A DNA stretch of 64,000 nt. It comes from an uncultured Clostridia bacterium (lineage in GTDB: Bacteria > Bacillota > Clostridia > TANB77 > CAG-508). The stretch is taken from positions 19,877-83,876 of the forward strand of contig CAKPDN010000005.1 in assembly GCA_934149005.1 (NCBI GenBank), written 5' to 3'. Below the pieces are notes generated by a model, which had not been told where the DNA came from, did not search any database, and saw only the letters and a list, made by a program, of their open reading frames with translations. Below, piece after piece: positions 26,571 through 37,691 of this stretch (its first letter is position 1; every line of letters begins with the position of its first letter). The position numbers were made by a program, and so were the translations under genes.

Positions 26571-29500
26571 ATGAAAGCATTAAAAGAGAAAATTTTAAAA
26601 CCAATTGTTGTTATATTAATGATTTTAGTATTAACTGTATCGGATTTTATATTATTTGGATTGCAAATAATATCTTATGCTATTGAGACAATTGAAGAAA
26701 CTAATTCAAATAATATACTTTTTTCGGCGTATTTTTTAGATGAAAATGGACAAAGTCAGCAGTATTTAGAAAAAAGTATAAATAAAGAGGCAAAGTTGAT
26801 ATTAGAAGCAGAAGTGAAAAATACAGGGTATTTTGATGGAGCTATTGAATTAACTAATAGTAATTTTAAAATTAAAAATTATCAGAATGACAGTAGTATA
26901 AATAGTGTTAATGGAAATATAATTAAACTAAATCAAATTAATGCTGGAAGTCATATAAAACTTGAAATTACAGTAGAGTCATTAAAAGATGATATGTTTG
27001 ATTTGAAAAATTTAAATATGGTTACAGATATTAAAATTACAGGAACTTATGTAAATGACAGTAAATCTAATAAATCAATTGATTCAAGTAGACAGGTCCA
27101 AATAAAATGGAATACTCCTTACAAAAATACTGAAGACTTAGAATTAAATTCAGAGGTTGTAACAAATTCAGTTTATGAAGTTAATGGAACTAATAAGAGA
27201 ATAGTGCAAGTAAATGTTAAGTCTGGTTTAATTAATAATGCATTTCCAATAAAATCAACCAAAATATATACAAATGTTTTTGATAATGTTGAAGATATTT
27301 ATGTTCAAAGTAGAGGTACATATGCAACAAATAATGATAATGGGTTAGATTTTAATTGGGATAAGACAAATAATCAATTTGTTGTAGATATTGTAAATCA
27401 AGAAAAAGATGGATATGTTTACTGGAATAAAGTGAATAAAGATGATATTATAATTACATTTGTTTTTCCAGAAGGAGTAACAGTAGATGGAAAAAAATTA
27501 TCTGTAAATTCACAAGTAGAGTTATATGATGGAAATACACAACTTACAAAAAATGTGGATGTTGAAAATATTCAGGAAAAAGATGGTGCTATAGATTATA
27601 AAATAGAAAGAGACCAGGAAATTTATAAAGGAAATTTATATTATGGTGAAGATACACAAATAAATTCAAGATCAATAATTGATGTTAGAGTAAAAGGAAT
27701 TAGTGAAAAGATTACTATTCAAGAAGGCGATTTTAAATATAATGATAATAATGCAGCTAATGTATATTATACAAAAACGGTTGCTAAGAAATCAGAATTA
27801 TTGAAAATTTTGGGTGAAAGTGGAAGTTTAAACGTAAAAACATTAAATGGTGATATTATTTCATCAATAGATAGTAATGACTTAAATAATAATGAAAATG
27901 AATTTATTGACTTAGAATATGAAAAACAAAATAATATTGTATTTGAATTTTTAAATATAACTGAAGAAGGGAAGATAGAATTAAATAATACATGTATTTT
28001 GGAGGAACATAGTTATAATAAAAATCAAATTAAAAAATTTGATAAATTACAGTCAAGAGGAAAGTTGATAGCTGATAAAAATGTTGAAAATATTAGTAAA
28101 GAAGTACAATCTGATTTAAAGGAACCAGAAACAGTTGCTAAATTTGTAAGTAATAGAAATGTTTTATCAACATTACAGAAAAATGAAAATGTAGAGTTTA
28201 ATATAATATTAAAAACAGATGATGTTAGATGCAATTTATATAAAAATCCAATTATTGAAATTGAATTTCCATCACAAGTTACAGGCTTAGAAGCACAGTT
28301 AAATCCTGTATATGTTGATGATTTTGATATAGAAAGTGGAATAATAACAGAAACAGAAAATGGAAATAAATTAATTAGATTACAATTAAAAGGAGAGCAG
28401 CATAAACATTCTAATAATGTAAGTGAAGGAATAGTAATAAATATTAATTCAAATATAGATTTAATTAAATATATTGGAGATATTAATAGTGAAATAACAA
28501 TGCGTTATACAAATGAAAATGATGAAAGTGAAGTAAAAGAAATAAAACTTCCAATAGAAATAAAAGCTAGGAGTGGACTAATTGTATATAATAAAGTAGA
28601 AAACTTTAATAATAATGGAGATGTATTAGAAACTTTAGAAGAAAAAGGTTTAAGTGGAAATTTAGATATTGATTCTAGCGAAAAGATTTTAAATGGAAAT
28701 ATAGTAATAACAAATAACTATGATCAAAAAATGGAAAATATTAATGTTTTAGGAAAAATTACTGAAGAATCAAATGTAGATTTAAAGATATTAAAAATAG
28801 AAAATATTGTAGGAGAATCTAATATAGTATATTCAGAAAATGGTTTGGATTGGGTTGAAAATATAGAACAGTTGATAAATCCAAAATATTATAAAATTGA
28901 AATTGGAAATTTAGAAAAAGGACAAAATATAGCTGTTAAATATAATATTTATATTCCAAGTGGTTTAAAAAATGATGCTGTTGCAAAAATTGAACAAAAA
29001 ATTACTGGAAGTTATATTGGACAAGAGATAAGTAAAGAAAGTGCATTAAATTTTGCTACATCTAGTTTAGATACGAAAAAAATAACAAATAGTATGTTAA
29101 CATCAACTATGAAATTAGAAGGTAAAACAGCTTTGACAGAATCAACAAATCAACAACTTAATGTAAATGTGAAGACATATTTAGGAGATAAGGAGTTAGG
29201 TGAACAGGAAAATGTATACGAGGGAGAGACTTTAAGAAATATAATTACAATTACAAATACAACAGGACAAGATTTAGATAATTTAAAAGTTAAAGTAACA
29301 CAAGAAAATGCAAATATATATGATTTAAAAGAAATAGTAGTAGTTAATCCAATTGTTGCAGAAGGAGAATTTATAGAACATGAATATGATGAATTGGATA
29401 CAAATATTAAAAATTTTGATACAATTGATAAATTAAAAGCGGGAGAATCAGTTAAATTACAGTATGAAGTGGTAGTAAAAGAAATAGAAGGAAATGATAA

Positions 29501-31601
29501 AACTACATATGGAAATATTGAAATTAATTCAGAGGAATTAACAGGAATTATAGGCAAAACAATTGAAAATAAAATAGGACAAGCGGAAATAAAAATAAAT
29601 AGTAAATTTACTTATAAAGAGGAATTAAAAATATATTCAGGTGAAGAAATAAAGACACAGATTACTACTAAAAATATTAGTGATCATGATTTAGAAAATG
29701 TAAAAGTAAAAGTTAAACTATCTGATGAAATGTATATAAAAGATAATGATTTTTCAAAATTTTTTGATGAAGAAATGTTCTTTTTAGAGAACAATAGAAT
29801 ATCAGACTTAAAATATGAAAGTAGTAGTAATACAATATCATATGTAATAGACAATTTGAAAAAAGGACAAAGTGTTATAGGTATATTTAATTCTTATGCA
29901 AAAGAATTAGGAACAAATGAAGATGAAAACTTAGCTATAGTAAGTAGTGAAGCAACAACAGAAACAAGCAATAAATATTTATCAAATGTAGCGTATAAAA
30001 AGATTTATCAAGATAAAAAAGATATAAAAATAAATCAGACAACAGATGTAGAAGATGGAAAAGTATTAAAAGAAGGAGATAATTTTAATATTACTATAAA
30101 AGTAAGTAATAATTCTAAAGAAGATACAAATGTAAAAATTATAGACACCATTGAACAGGCTTTTAAAATAAATACTGCAATTTTAGTTAAAGAAAATGAG
30201 ACTAAAGATATCATTTCAAGTATAGACAGTGGTAATGTGTTAAGTTATGAAGAAAAATTAGATGCAGGTAAATCTTTTGAAGTAAAATTAGGAATAACAT
30301 TGAAAACAGCTTTTATGATGAATCTTGGAGAGAATATTGTTAAAAATACTGTTAAATTAGAATATGATAATTTTACATTAGAATCAAATGAGTTGAGTTT
30401 TAAAGTGTTTTCTCAAATATTACCAGAAGAGGGAGATAAACCAGGAGAAGATAAACCAGGAGAAGATAAGCCAGGAGAGGATAAACCAGGAGAAGATAAG
30501 CCAGGAGAGGATAAACCAGGAGAAGATAAGCCAGGAGAAGATAATTCGGGAGAAGATGAAGAAAAAACATATAAAATTTCTGGTTGTGCATGGTTAGACA
30601 ATAATAAAAATGGTATAAAAGAAGCAAATGAAGAAAAATTTTCAAATATTAAAGTAAAATTGTTAAACAACAAAACAGGAAAGTTTATTACAAACAGTGC
30701 TGGAGAAGAAATTGTGGAAATTACTGATGAAAATGGTCAATATCAATTTAATGTAGTTGCAGGAGAATATATAGTTGTATTTTTATATGATACCTCAAAT
30801 TATAGTTTAACACAATATAAAACAGAAGCGGCATCAGAAAGTACAAATTCAGATTTTATAAAGAAGAGTATTATGGTAAATAGTGAAGATGTGGAAGCTG
30901 CAATTACAGATAATATTAAAGTTGAAAATAGTGATTTTTATAATATAGATATAGGTTTAATTAAAAATCAAATTTTTGATTTAAAATTAGATAAATATAT
31001 TTCAAAGATAATGGTTCAAAATACTCAAGGAACGAAAGAATATAAATATGACAAAGAGCAATTGGCAAAAATTGAAATTAAAGCAAAATCTTTTACTGGG
31101 ACAACTGTTGTAGTTGAATATAATATTGTAGTTACTAATGAGGGAGAAATAGATGGATATGCAAATGATATAGTTGATTATATTCCAGTGGGATACAAAT
31201 TCAGTTCAGAACTTAATAAAGATTGGTATATAAATTCAGATGGAGAATTACATAATGTATCTTTAGAAGATGAAAAAATTTCTTTTGGTGAATCAAAGAC
31301 ATTAAAATTAATTTTAACAAAAACATTAACTGCAAATGATGCTGGATTGACTGTGAATACAGCAGAAATTTATAAAAGTAGTAATGATCAAAATATAAAT
31401 GATAAAGATTCTGTTGCAGGTAACAAACAGGATAAAGAAGATGATATTAGTAATGCAAGTGTAATTATTTCAATAGGAACAGGAAAATTTACAATATGTG
31501 TAATTGGAATATTAATAACTTTAATTGTAATAGCAATATTAATTTATGTATATTTTTGGAAAAGAAAGGAGGTAGATAATATTGACAAAAATGAGAGATA
31601 G
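26571..31601 (+). CDS. Giant membrane-anchored surface protein with DUF11/SdrD-B-like domains
   Basis: The 1676-residue protein has a signal/membrane segment (about 10-37), many beta-sandwich DUF11-like repeats (for example NIITITNTTGQDLDNLKVKV, NITIKVSNNSKEDTNVKI), a PGEDK spacer (about 1290-1327), an SdrD B-like domain (GCAWLDNNKNGIKEANEEKF ... ENGQYQF) and a C-terminal membrane helix (FTICVIGILITLIVIAILI) with basic tail KRKE. No LPxTG motif is visible; it is membrane-anchored. RBS ggaggaa. The last 20 bp overlap the next gene. Probably an adhesin or S-layer-like stalk. Confidence 0.85.
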   Translation: MKALKEKILKPIVVILMILVLTVSDFILFGLQIISYAIETIEETNSNNILFSAYFLDENGQSQQYLEKSINKEAKLILEAEVKNTGYFDGAIELTNSNFKIKNYQNDSSINSVNGNIIKLNQINAGSHIKLEITVESLKDDMFDLKNLNMVTDIKITGTYVNDSKSNKSIDSSRQVQIKWNTPYKNTEDLELNSEVVTNSVYEVNGTNKRIVQVNVKSGLINNAFPIKSTKIYTNVFDNVEDIYVQSRGTYATNNDNGLDFNWDKTNNQFVVDIVNQEKDGYVYWNKVNKDDIIITFVFPEGVTVDGKKLSVNSQVELYDGNTQLTKNVDVENIQEKDGAIDYKIERDQEIYKGNLYYGEDTQINSRSIIDVRVKGISEKITIQEGDFKYNDNNAANVYYTKTVAKKSELLKILGESGSLNVKTLNGDIISSIDSNDLNNNENEFIDLEYEKQNNIVFEFLNITEEGKIELNNTCILEEHSYNKNQIKKFDKLQSRGKLIADKNVENISKEVQSDLKEPETVAKFVSNRNVLSTLQKNENVEFNIILKTDDVRCNLYKNPIIEIEFPSQVTGLEAQLNPVYVDDFDIESGIITETENGNKLIRLQLKGEQHKHSNNVSEGIVININSNIDLIKYIGDINSEITMRYTNENDESEVKEIKLPIEIKARSGLIVYNKVENFNNNGDVLETLEEKGLSGNLDIDSSEKILNGNIVITNNYDQKMENINVLGKITEESNVDLKILKIENIVGESNIVYSENGLDWVENIEQLINPKYYKIEIGNLEKGQNIAVKYNIYIPSGLKNDAVAKIEQKITGSYIGQEISKESALNFATSSLDTKKITNSMLTSTMKLEGKTALTESTNQQLNVNVKTYLGDKELGEQENVYEGETLRNIITITNTTGQDLDNLKVKVTQENANIYDLKEIVVVNPIVAEGEFIEHEYDELDTNIKNFDTIDKLKAGESVKLQYEVVVKEIEGNDKTTYGNIEINSEELTGIIGKTIENKIGQAEIKINSKFTYKEELKIYSGEEIKTQITTKNISDHDLENVKVKVKLSDEMYIKDNDFSKFFDEEMFFLENNRISDLKYESSSNTISYVIDNLKKGQSVIGIFNSYAKELGTNEDENLAIVSSEATTETSNKYLSNVAYKKIYQDKKDIKINQTTDVEDGKVLKEGDNFNITIKVSNNSKEDTNVKIIDTIEQAFKINTAILVKENETKDIISSIDSGNVLSYEEKLDAGKSFEVKLGITLKTAFMMNLGENIVKNTVKLEYDNFTLESNELSFKVFSQILPEEGDKPGEDKPGEDKPGEDKPGEDKPGEDKPGEDKPGEDNSGEDEEKTYKISGCAWLDNNKNGIKEANEEKFSNIKVKLLNNKTGKFITNSAGEEIVEITDENGQYQFNVVAGEYIVVFLYDTSNYSLTQYKTEAASESTNSDFIKKSIMVNSEDVEAAITDNIKVENSDFYNIDIGLIKNQIFDLKLDKYISKIMVQNTQGTKEYKYDKEQLAKIEIKAKSFTGTTVVVEYNIVVTNEGEIDGYANDIVDYIPVGYKFSSELNKDWYINSDGELHNVSLEDEKISFGESKTLKLILTKTLTANDAGLTVNTAEIYKSSNDQNINDKDSVAGNKQDKEDDISNASVIISIGTGKFTICVIGILITLIVIAILIYVYFWKRKEVDNIDKNER
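30441..30545 (+). repeat. Seven tandem 15-bp units encoding PGEDK
   Basis: ccaggagaagataaa-type units run seven times (the last ends in Asn), followed by a degenerate SGEDE unit. This is a variable-number wall-spanning spacer; synonymous differences (gaa/gag, aaa/aag) separate the units. Confidence 0.95.
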
Positions 31602-34600
31602 GTTAGTTTGTATTTTACTAATTATATCTGTAATAATAATAACAGCAATTATTTCTATAAAAGGCTCAAATGCTGCATCACAGACATCAGCTGGATTTGT
31701 TATAGATGGAAGACAAATTAATAATGATTTAGATTTGGCTATATGGGCTAAATCATCTCCAGTATCATTTATTAAATCCAGTTTATGGCAACATATAAAT
31801 GATGGATATAATACTAGTGGAAGTTATTTAACTGTTAATGGAACTAGCGTTTATCACAGTTCAGCAATTTGTATGTACCATGGGGTATCATCTCAACAGG
31901 GAGCAAAGTATTTTATATCATCAATTATAGATGTACAAGGTGATGAATGTAGAATATATAATACATCAGATGGTTCATATGAGTTGTTAACAGGTGCTAA
32001 AAACAGAAAAGCATCTGCGGCACTAGGATATGCAATTACAAAAATATTTAATTATAATGATCTTTCAGCTTATGATCAAAGAAAAGAATTAATTCATAAT
32101 ATATATAATGTAATTAAGGGATATACAAATGATGAATTTTTTGATGGAAATGAAGATTCTGGGTCTTGGTGGATAAGCGAAGATGATAAGGCAGAAGCAT
32201 ATGCATATGCCAAACAATATAGAAGTAATAACATTCCTTCAGAAAAGGTAGACCAAAATTTGAAGCAAAGAGTAATAAAAAAAGGAAATGATTCATATAT
32301 AGGACCATTTAAACAAACATCAGGTAGTTATGAGACTAAGAGAATTACTATTAGTGTTGATGATGCAAGTAATAGCAGCACATCAAAAAAATATTATATA
32401 AAAACACCAAATAATGAATTTGTGGAGTATAGTATTTTGAAAAATGGTTTGCCAGAAAATCAAGAATTTTATGTTAAATATAATGGCACTATAAGAAAAA
32501 ATTGGAAAGTTGATATAAAATATGCAAGAGAATTGTATAAAGCAAGAATGGCCTTACTATATAATCCTGCTAATAAAGGTCAACAAGTAGGAATTTATAC
32601 TGGAATTGAATCAAATGGTATATCAAATGTTTTAACTTGGGAAGGAAAAGTTGATGCTAAATTTAAAATAAGAAAAGTAAATCAACAAGGACAACCAGTT
32701 AAAGGTGCACAATTTATAGTTTACTATAAGAGTGGAGGAGTTAACAAATATATAACAGGATATGATTTTACAGAAGAACAAGTAACAGCTTTTTCAAGTT
32801 CTAGTGCAAAGGCAGTTAGATTTGTAACTAATAGTAATGGAGTGGTAAATGTTAAAGGGATTTCTTTAGAGGGAGAAGATAGTAGAAAATTTTATATTAA
32901 AGAAGTTTATACTCCTTATGGTGGTGTAAATAGAAATCCATCAAATGTATCTTATCAACCAAGTGATGAAGTAACAAAAGGCTTTACAGTATATGTAGAT
33001 GATGAAAATTATGTTAAAAATACGGTTACTGCAAAAAATATAGAAATTGGTGATTTAGAAATCCATAAAACTGGTAAAAATGGAATAGCTTTAGATAATA
33101 TTTTATTTAAAGTTAAAGATAAGAGTACAGGAAAATATTTACAAATAAAAGGTGTTAATGATGAAGTAAGTACATATACAATATCAAAATATGAAGATAT
33201 AGTTTATACTACAAAAAATAATGCTACAGTATTTAAGACAGATTCTACAGGTAAAATTTCAATTATTAATATGCCAGCTGGAGATTATGTGTTCGAAGAA
33301 TGGGAAAATGCTAAAGAAGGTTATGAAAAAGATTGGAATAAATATAAATATGGATATAAAAATGAAGCGGAAAATAGTTCAGGACAAACAGGACATGAAT
33401 ATGATATAAATGTTCTAAAACAAGCAAATAATGTAAAATATTTACAAAATACACAAGAATTAGGAAACTTAAAACTAGAAAAACGTGATTCATTAGCAAC
33501 TAATGTTGCATTAGAAGGAGTACAATTTAGGATTCAAATCCAACCTGAAAATGAAACAGGATTAGTAAATTATCTACAATTACAAGATCCATACGGAAAT
33601 ATATGTATAGGAGAAAATAGACCAGTATCATCTGCTACAATAAATGAAATGAATAAATACGGAAATGGATATTATTCTGTTAAATATGTAAATGATGAAA
33701 ATGTGGCAACTATATTTACTACAGATAGTTCAGGAAACTTTTATGTTAATGGATTAGAAGTTTGGTATAAAAGAAATACAAAATATAAATATATTATTAA
33801 AGAATGTAATATAGGAAATAAAATAGATTTATATTATGATACTGATAGAAATTTGAGTGATAGTAATCAACTTAATGCAAATCAAACTACATTATTCCAA
33901 ATAAAAAACAAACAATTAAGAGTTGACCTTACAGGATATATTTGGGAAGATATTATTGATAATTCTAAACAATCAATAAAAAACGATCATTATGATAATG
34001 GCGAGAAGAAGATTGAAGGAATACCAGTTACATTATATAAAAATGGAGTAATCCAAAGTCAAACAACAACAAATAGTAATGGAGAATATTTCTTCCCAGC
34101 AAAAGGTACATGGAATGGAAGACCATACACCATAGACTTATATGCTACAGGATCTAATGATCCAGGAAGTGGGTTATTACAATATACTATTGAATTTGAA
34201 TATAATGGATTGAAATATCAAAGTGTTGTTAGAGATACAGGAACATCAGAAAATGGTTCAAAAGCAGATGAAAAAGATGGATATAGAAATAGAATAAATG
34301 AGAACTTTAGTACAATTTTAGGAAATGGAAGTAAAAATGGAACTTCAACAATAGGTTCAACTTCAACTGGTGTAAATTTATCATATAATAGTGGTGATGA
34401 AGACTATAAGTCAAAATTAATACAATATATGGGATATACAGCAGATACAACATTAGTAAGTAAAAATGGAACAACATCAAAAGAATTAATTAAAATGATG
34501 GCTGAAATTGCTAATGGCACTATTAGACAGCATTGGAATTATGGGGTATGGACTGTAAGAAGTTTAAATTTAGGAATATATGAAAGAGAACAAACAGATT

Positions 34601-36825
34601 TAGCAATAATTACAGATGTTGATAATATAAAAATGACCATAAACGGATATACACATACATATAATTATAAGAATAGAAATAGATTTGAAAACCAAGATAA
34701 TTATAAAGGTCAAACAAGTGACTATGATGGCTTTTTAGATGGATTCTCTGTAAGTGTTAAAAATAAAAATACAGGAAATGATTATAATTTATCATATACT
34801 AGGGAGGTATATCCTTCTTACATAGGATATACTGATAAAAATAAAAATCAAGATTCAAAATTAAAAATGTTTATTACTTATAGAATAGTTATTAATAATC
34901 AATCTACATTTTTAGTAAATAAAGTTAACAAGCTAAAAATATACTGTGATAAAAATTATAATAATCCAGTAAGCGATGGTGAGAATAAAATATCATTTAG
35001 TAAGCCAAATGATACAAATGATTATAGAGTTTATGAAGTTAATTTGAATGATATAGATATAAATCCAGATAAAAACCTAGTATTTAATATTACTTATGAA
35101 TTGGGAACAGATGCAATTCTACAATTAAAAAATGGTGAATATGAGACTGCCAGAACAGTAACAGAAATAGCATCATATACTACATACAAAGATAAGTCTT
35201 TATATGCAAGTATTGATAAAGATTCAGCACCTGATAATATTAAGTATAATGATACTACAACTTATGAGGATGATACAGATGCGGCACCAGGATTAACTAT
35301 TAAAAAAACAGATGATAAAACTTTAGAGGTTAATATGTTTGAAGATATTAAGACACAAGAGAGTTCAGATATGAATGAAGCTTTAGGTGATGGAAAATAT
35401 GAAGATAGTGAAAGATTAGTAAAAGGTGCAAAAGTTACATTATTAAATAAAAGTACAGGAGAGGCAGCAAAATTATATACTATTGATAATAATGGAAATG
35501 TAAGTGAAATAGATGCTAATGTAGACAAATTAGGTGACACAGGAACACATACATTTGTTGGATTAATACCAGGTGAATATTATTTACAATATGAATATGG
35601 AACAACTAATGATAGGGAAACAGCTATAATTAATAGTAATAATAAAGTTACAACTGAGAAGTATAAATCTACAATTATTACCAATGACACAGTTAAAGGA
35701 TTAATTGATAGTTATTACAAAACTGAGCAATGGAATGATAATGTTGATGTGGCAAAAAATAATAATGGTTATTGGTATCAATCAGATGATATTGAGAAAT
35801 ATTCAGTAGCAATAGATGATTATATAAAAAGAAAAGAAATTAATAAGTATTTAAGTAATATTAATTATAGTACAAAATCATCATATGATAAAATAACAGA
35901 TGAAGAAAAATATCATTTAATAACTGCAAGAACACCATTAATGTGTGTAGCAGTAGAGGATAAACAAAATAATTCTACAGATGCCCTATCAGATGATAAT
36001 GGTAAGAAAAAATATAAGTACAAATCAAGTTTCGGGATTATTGAAAGGCCAATACAAGACTTTGAAATTATAAAAGAAATAAGTAAAATAAAGATAACTT
36101 TAGCAAATGGACAGGTATTAGTTGAGGGTGATCCAGCACGTGATAAAATGAATTATGTTACATATCCAGAACGAGGAGTGCTAAAAGTAGAAGTTGATAA
36201 TGAAATTATACAAGGTGCAAAATTAGAAATAACATATGCAATTAGTGCAACAAATAAATCTAATAAAAATTATGATAATAAAAATTATTATTTATTTGGC
36301 AATGATAGGACTAATCTAGTAACAAGTAAGATAAAACTTATTGATTATTTAGATAAGGAATTAGTCCAAATAGATACAGATTCAGATACATGGAAATGGG
36401 AAGCAAAAACAACAGAATCTATGAGAAATAAGGTTTCAGATGATACCATAAGTAAAGGTGGAAACTATAATTTCTTACTTCCAACAGATGGGGCTGAGGA
36501 AATTGAGTTTGCTCCAGGTGATACGAAGCATTTAGCTAGTATAACTGCAAGCAAGTTGTTGTCATCTTCGGAAGAAATGGTTTATGATAATATTGTAGAA
36601 ATCTATAATTTGGAAAATCCAGTGGGTAGATTTTATGATGGAACGCCAGGAAATTTTGATTTTGAAAATTTTGAATGTGATAATAATAAATATCCAAATA
36701 GAGCTAAAATTACAATTGTTCCACCAACAGGTGCTAAAAATATGGTGATTTATGTGTTAATTGGAATTGGATGCTTAGTAATATTAGCTGGAGGAGTAAT
36801 CTTTATTAAAAAGAAAATTTTATAG
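31582..36825 (+). CDS. Giant surface protein with Cna-B/SdrD-B domains and VPPTG-type C-terminal signal
   Basis: The 1747-residue protein starts at a TTG 8 nt after aaaggagg, inside the end of the preceding gene. It has a signal peptide (about 8-32), an N-terminal domain with a Cys at SAICMYH, then collagen-binding-B/SpaA-like domains (GDLEIHKTGKNGIALDNILF, GNLKLEKRDSLATNVALEGV, KIRKVNQQGQPVKGAQFIVY) and SdrD-B-like modules (LTGYIWEDIIDNSKQ, KGAKVTLLNKSTGE). It ends with VPPTGAKN, a hydrophobic helix and KKKIL, the layout of a sortase signal. The two giant proteins probably form one adhesive surface structure. Confidence 0.85.
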   Translation: MTKMRDRLVCILLIISVIIITAIISIKGSNAASQTSAGFVIDGRQINNDLDLAIWAKSSPVSFIKSSLWQHINDGYNTSGSYLTVNGTSVYHSSAICMYHGVSSQQGAKYFISSIIDVQGDECRIYNTSDGSYELLTGAKNRKASAALGYAITKIFNYNDLSAYDQRKELIHNIYNVIKGYTNDEFFDGNEDSGSWWISEDDKAEAYAYAKQYRSNNIPSEKVDQNLKQRVIKKGNDSYIGPFKQTSGSYETKRITISVDDASNSSTSKKYYIKTPNNEFVEYSILKNGLPENQEFYVKYNGTIRKNWKVDIKYARELYKARMALLYNPANKGQQVGIYTGIESNGISNVLTWEGKVDAKFKIRKVNQQGQPVKGAQFIVYYKSGGVNKYITGYDFTEEQVTAFSSSSAKAVRFVTNSNGVVNVKGISLEGEDSRKFYIKEVYTPYGGVNRNPSNVSYQPSDEVTKGFTVYVDDENYVKNTVTAKNIEIGDLEIHKTGKNGIALDNILFKVKDKSTGKYLQIKGVNDEVSTYTISKYEDIVYTTKNNATVFKTDSTGKISIINMPAGDYVFEEWENAKEGYEKDWNKYKYGYKNEAENSSGQTGHEYDINVLKQANNVKYLQNTQELGNLKLEKRDSLATNVALEGVQFRIQIQPENETGLVNYLQLQDPYGNICIGENRPVSSATINEMNKYGNGYYSVKYVNDENVATIFTTDSSGNFYVNGLEVWYKRNTKYKYIIKECNIGNKIDLYYDTDRNLSDSNQLNANQTTLFQIKNKQLRVDLTGYIWEDIIDNSKQSIKNDHYDNGEKKIEGIPVTLYKNGVIQSQTTTNSNGEYFFPAKGTWNGRPYTIDLYATGSNDPGSGLLQYTIEFEYNGLKYQSVVRDTGTSENGSKADEKDGYRNRINENFSTILGNGSKNGTSTIGSTSTGVNLSYNSGDEDYKSKLIQYMGYTADTTLVSKNGTTSKELIKMMAEIANGTIRQHWNYGVWTVRSLNLGIYEREQTDLAIITDVDNIKMTINGYTHTYNYKNRNRFENQDNYKGQTSDYDGFLDGFSVSVKNKNTGNDYNLSYTREVYPSYIGYTDKNKNQDSKLKMFITYRIVINNQSTFLVNKVNKLKIYCDKNYNNPVSDGENKISFSKPNDTNDYRVYEVNLNDIDINPDKNLVFNITYELGTDAILQLKNGEYETARTVTEIASYTTYKDKSLYASIDKDSAPDNIKYNDTTTYEDDTDAAPGLTIKKTDDKTLEVNMFEDIKTQESSDMNEALGDGKYEDSERLVKGAKVTLLNKSTGEAAKLYTIDNNGNVSEIDANVDKLGDTGTHTFVGLIPGEYYLQYEYGTTNDRETAIINSNNKVTTEKYKSTIITNDTVKGLIDSYYKTEQWNDNVDVAKNNNGYWYQSDDIEKYSVAIDDYIKRKEINKYLSNINYSTKSSYDKITDEEKYHLITARTPLMCVAVEDKQNNSTDALSDDNGKKKYKYKSSFGIIERPIQDFEIIKEISKIKITLANGQVLVEGDPARDKMNYVTYPERGVLKVEVDNEIIQGAKLEITYAISATNKSNKNYDNKNYYLFGNDRTNLVTSKIKLIDYLDKELVQIDTDSDTWKWEAKTTESMRNKVSDDTISKGGNYNFLLPTDGAEEIEFAPGDTKHLASITASKLLSSSEEMVYDNIVEIYNLENPVGRFYDGTPGNFDFENFECDNNKYPNRAKITIVPPTGAKNMVIYVLIGIGCLVILAGGVIFIKKKIL

Positions 36826-36847
36826 TAAAATATATTAGTTGTATTTG

Positions 36848-36890
36848 AAAACAGATTTAATAGAATGTCTATTAGATCTGTTTTTGTGTA
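36848..36890 (+). terminator. Terminator of the surface-protein operon
   Basis: A 16-nt imperfect stem (aaaacagatttaatag / ctattagatctgtttt) with a 5-nt loop and T-run. Confidence 0.8.
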
Positions 36891-36908
36891 TACTAAAATA
36901 AAAATTGA

Positions 36909-36937
36909 TTGACAATATGTAAAAATAATAGTATATT
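36909..36937 (+). promoter_or_regulatory. tRNA promoter
   Basis: TTGACA, a 17-bp spacer and TATATT end 17 nt before the tRNA. Confidence 0.75.
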
Positions 36938-36954
36938 ATAGGAAATAAAAATAT

Positions 36955-37030
<76 letters not shown>

Positions 37031-37032
37031 CA

Positions 37033-37468
37033 AAATAAATAATGTGCAATATACTTCCTTAAGGGTTATATATACTTTGATATTGTATCTTATTCATTGC
37101 GTTCAAAAACAAAATCTAACATAAAAAACCGAGCCTCTCTCACTCTGGCTTAAAATGTATATATGTATATGTTGTAATCATTTTCAAATGTGATTGGAGC
37201 AATATTAGAATTTCTTAAATAAATTAATGGAAAGAGTTCACTCCGAACGAAGTGAGGGTTAAGTGGAAGGGTGCCATTAATTTATTTTAGAAATTCTTAT
37301 GTTGCATATTGAACCGAGAAAATTATTAAAACATATACATATATACATTTTTCCCGTGAGCATTCCTCAGTTTTTTATTTAAGATTTTCTATTTTTCTCT
37401 TCATTCAAACAGATACAATATCAAAGTATATATAACCCTTAAGGAAGTATATTGCACATTATTTATTT
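37033..37468. mobile_element. Large palindromic element, copy 2 (long form, inverted orientation)
   Basis: The terminal arms are a perfect 58-bp inverted repeat (37033-37090 and 37411-37468). Inside, an imperfect palindrome continues and encloses a nested module with its own inverted ends near 37210 and 37290. Relative to copies 1 and 3 the asymmetric interior is reversed. Arm sequence differs from the other copies but matches its own partner. No coding capacity. A motif resembling copy 3's outer arm (gactatgagttgtaac) follows at 37475-37490. Confidence 0.9.
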
Positions 37469-37527
37469 CAGATAGACTATGAGTTGTAACTGCAAAATGA
37501 GTATAACAAAATTAATTTACATAAATA

Positions 37528-37556
37528 GTGACAAAAATGTAAAAATATGATATAAT
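37528..37556 (+). promoter_or_regulatory. Promoter of the radical-SAM island
   Basis: GTGACA, 17-bp spacer, TATAAT, about 135 bp before the radical SAM gene. A short palindrome (cgtattatacg, 37569-37579) lies just downstream, at an operator-like position. Confidence 0.7.
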
Positions 37557-37691
37557 ATATATGTATTTTCGTATTATACGATCAAAAAAGGAAAGCTCTA
37601 ATTAATGTAAATACATTTTGGAGCAAAAAGATCTTGTAATTAAACTACAAAAATACAAAAAATCTTACAAAACAATAGGAGGTATACAATT

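Noticed and set aside
30400..30673. Minus-strand Leu/Pro/Ser-rich frames opposite the PGEDK repeat
   Set aside because: They are shadows of the 15-bp repeat in the surface-protein gene; no RBS.
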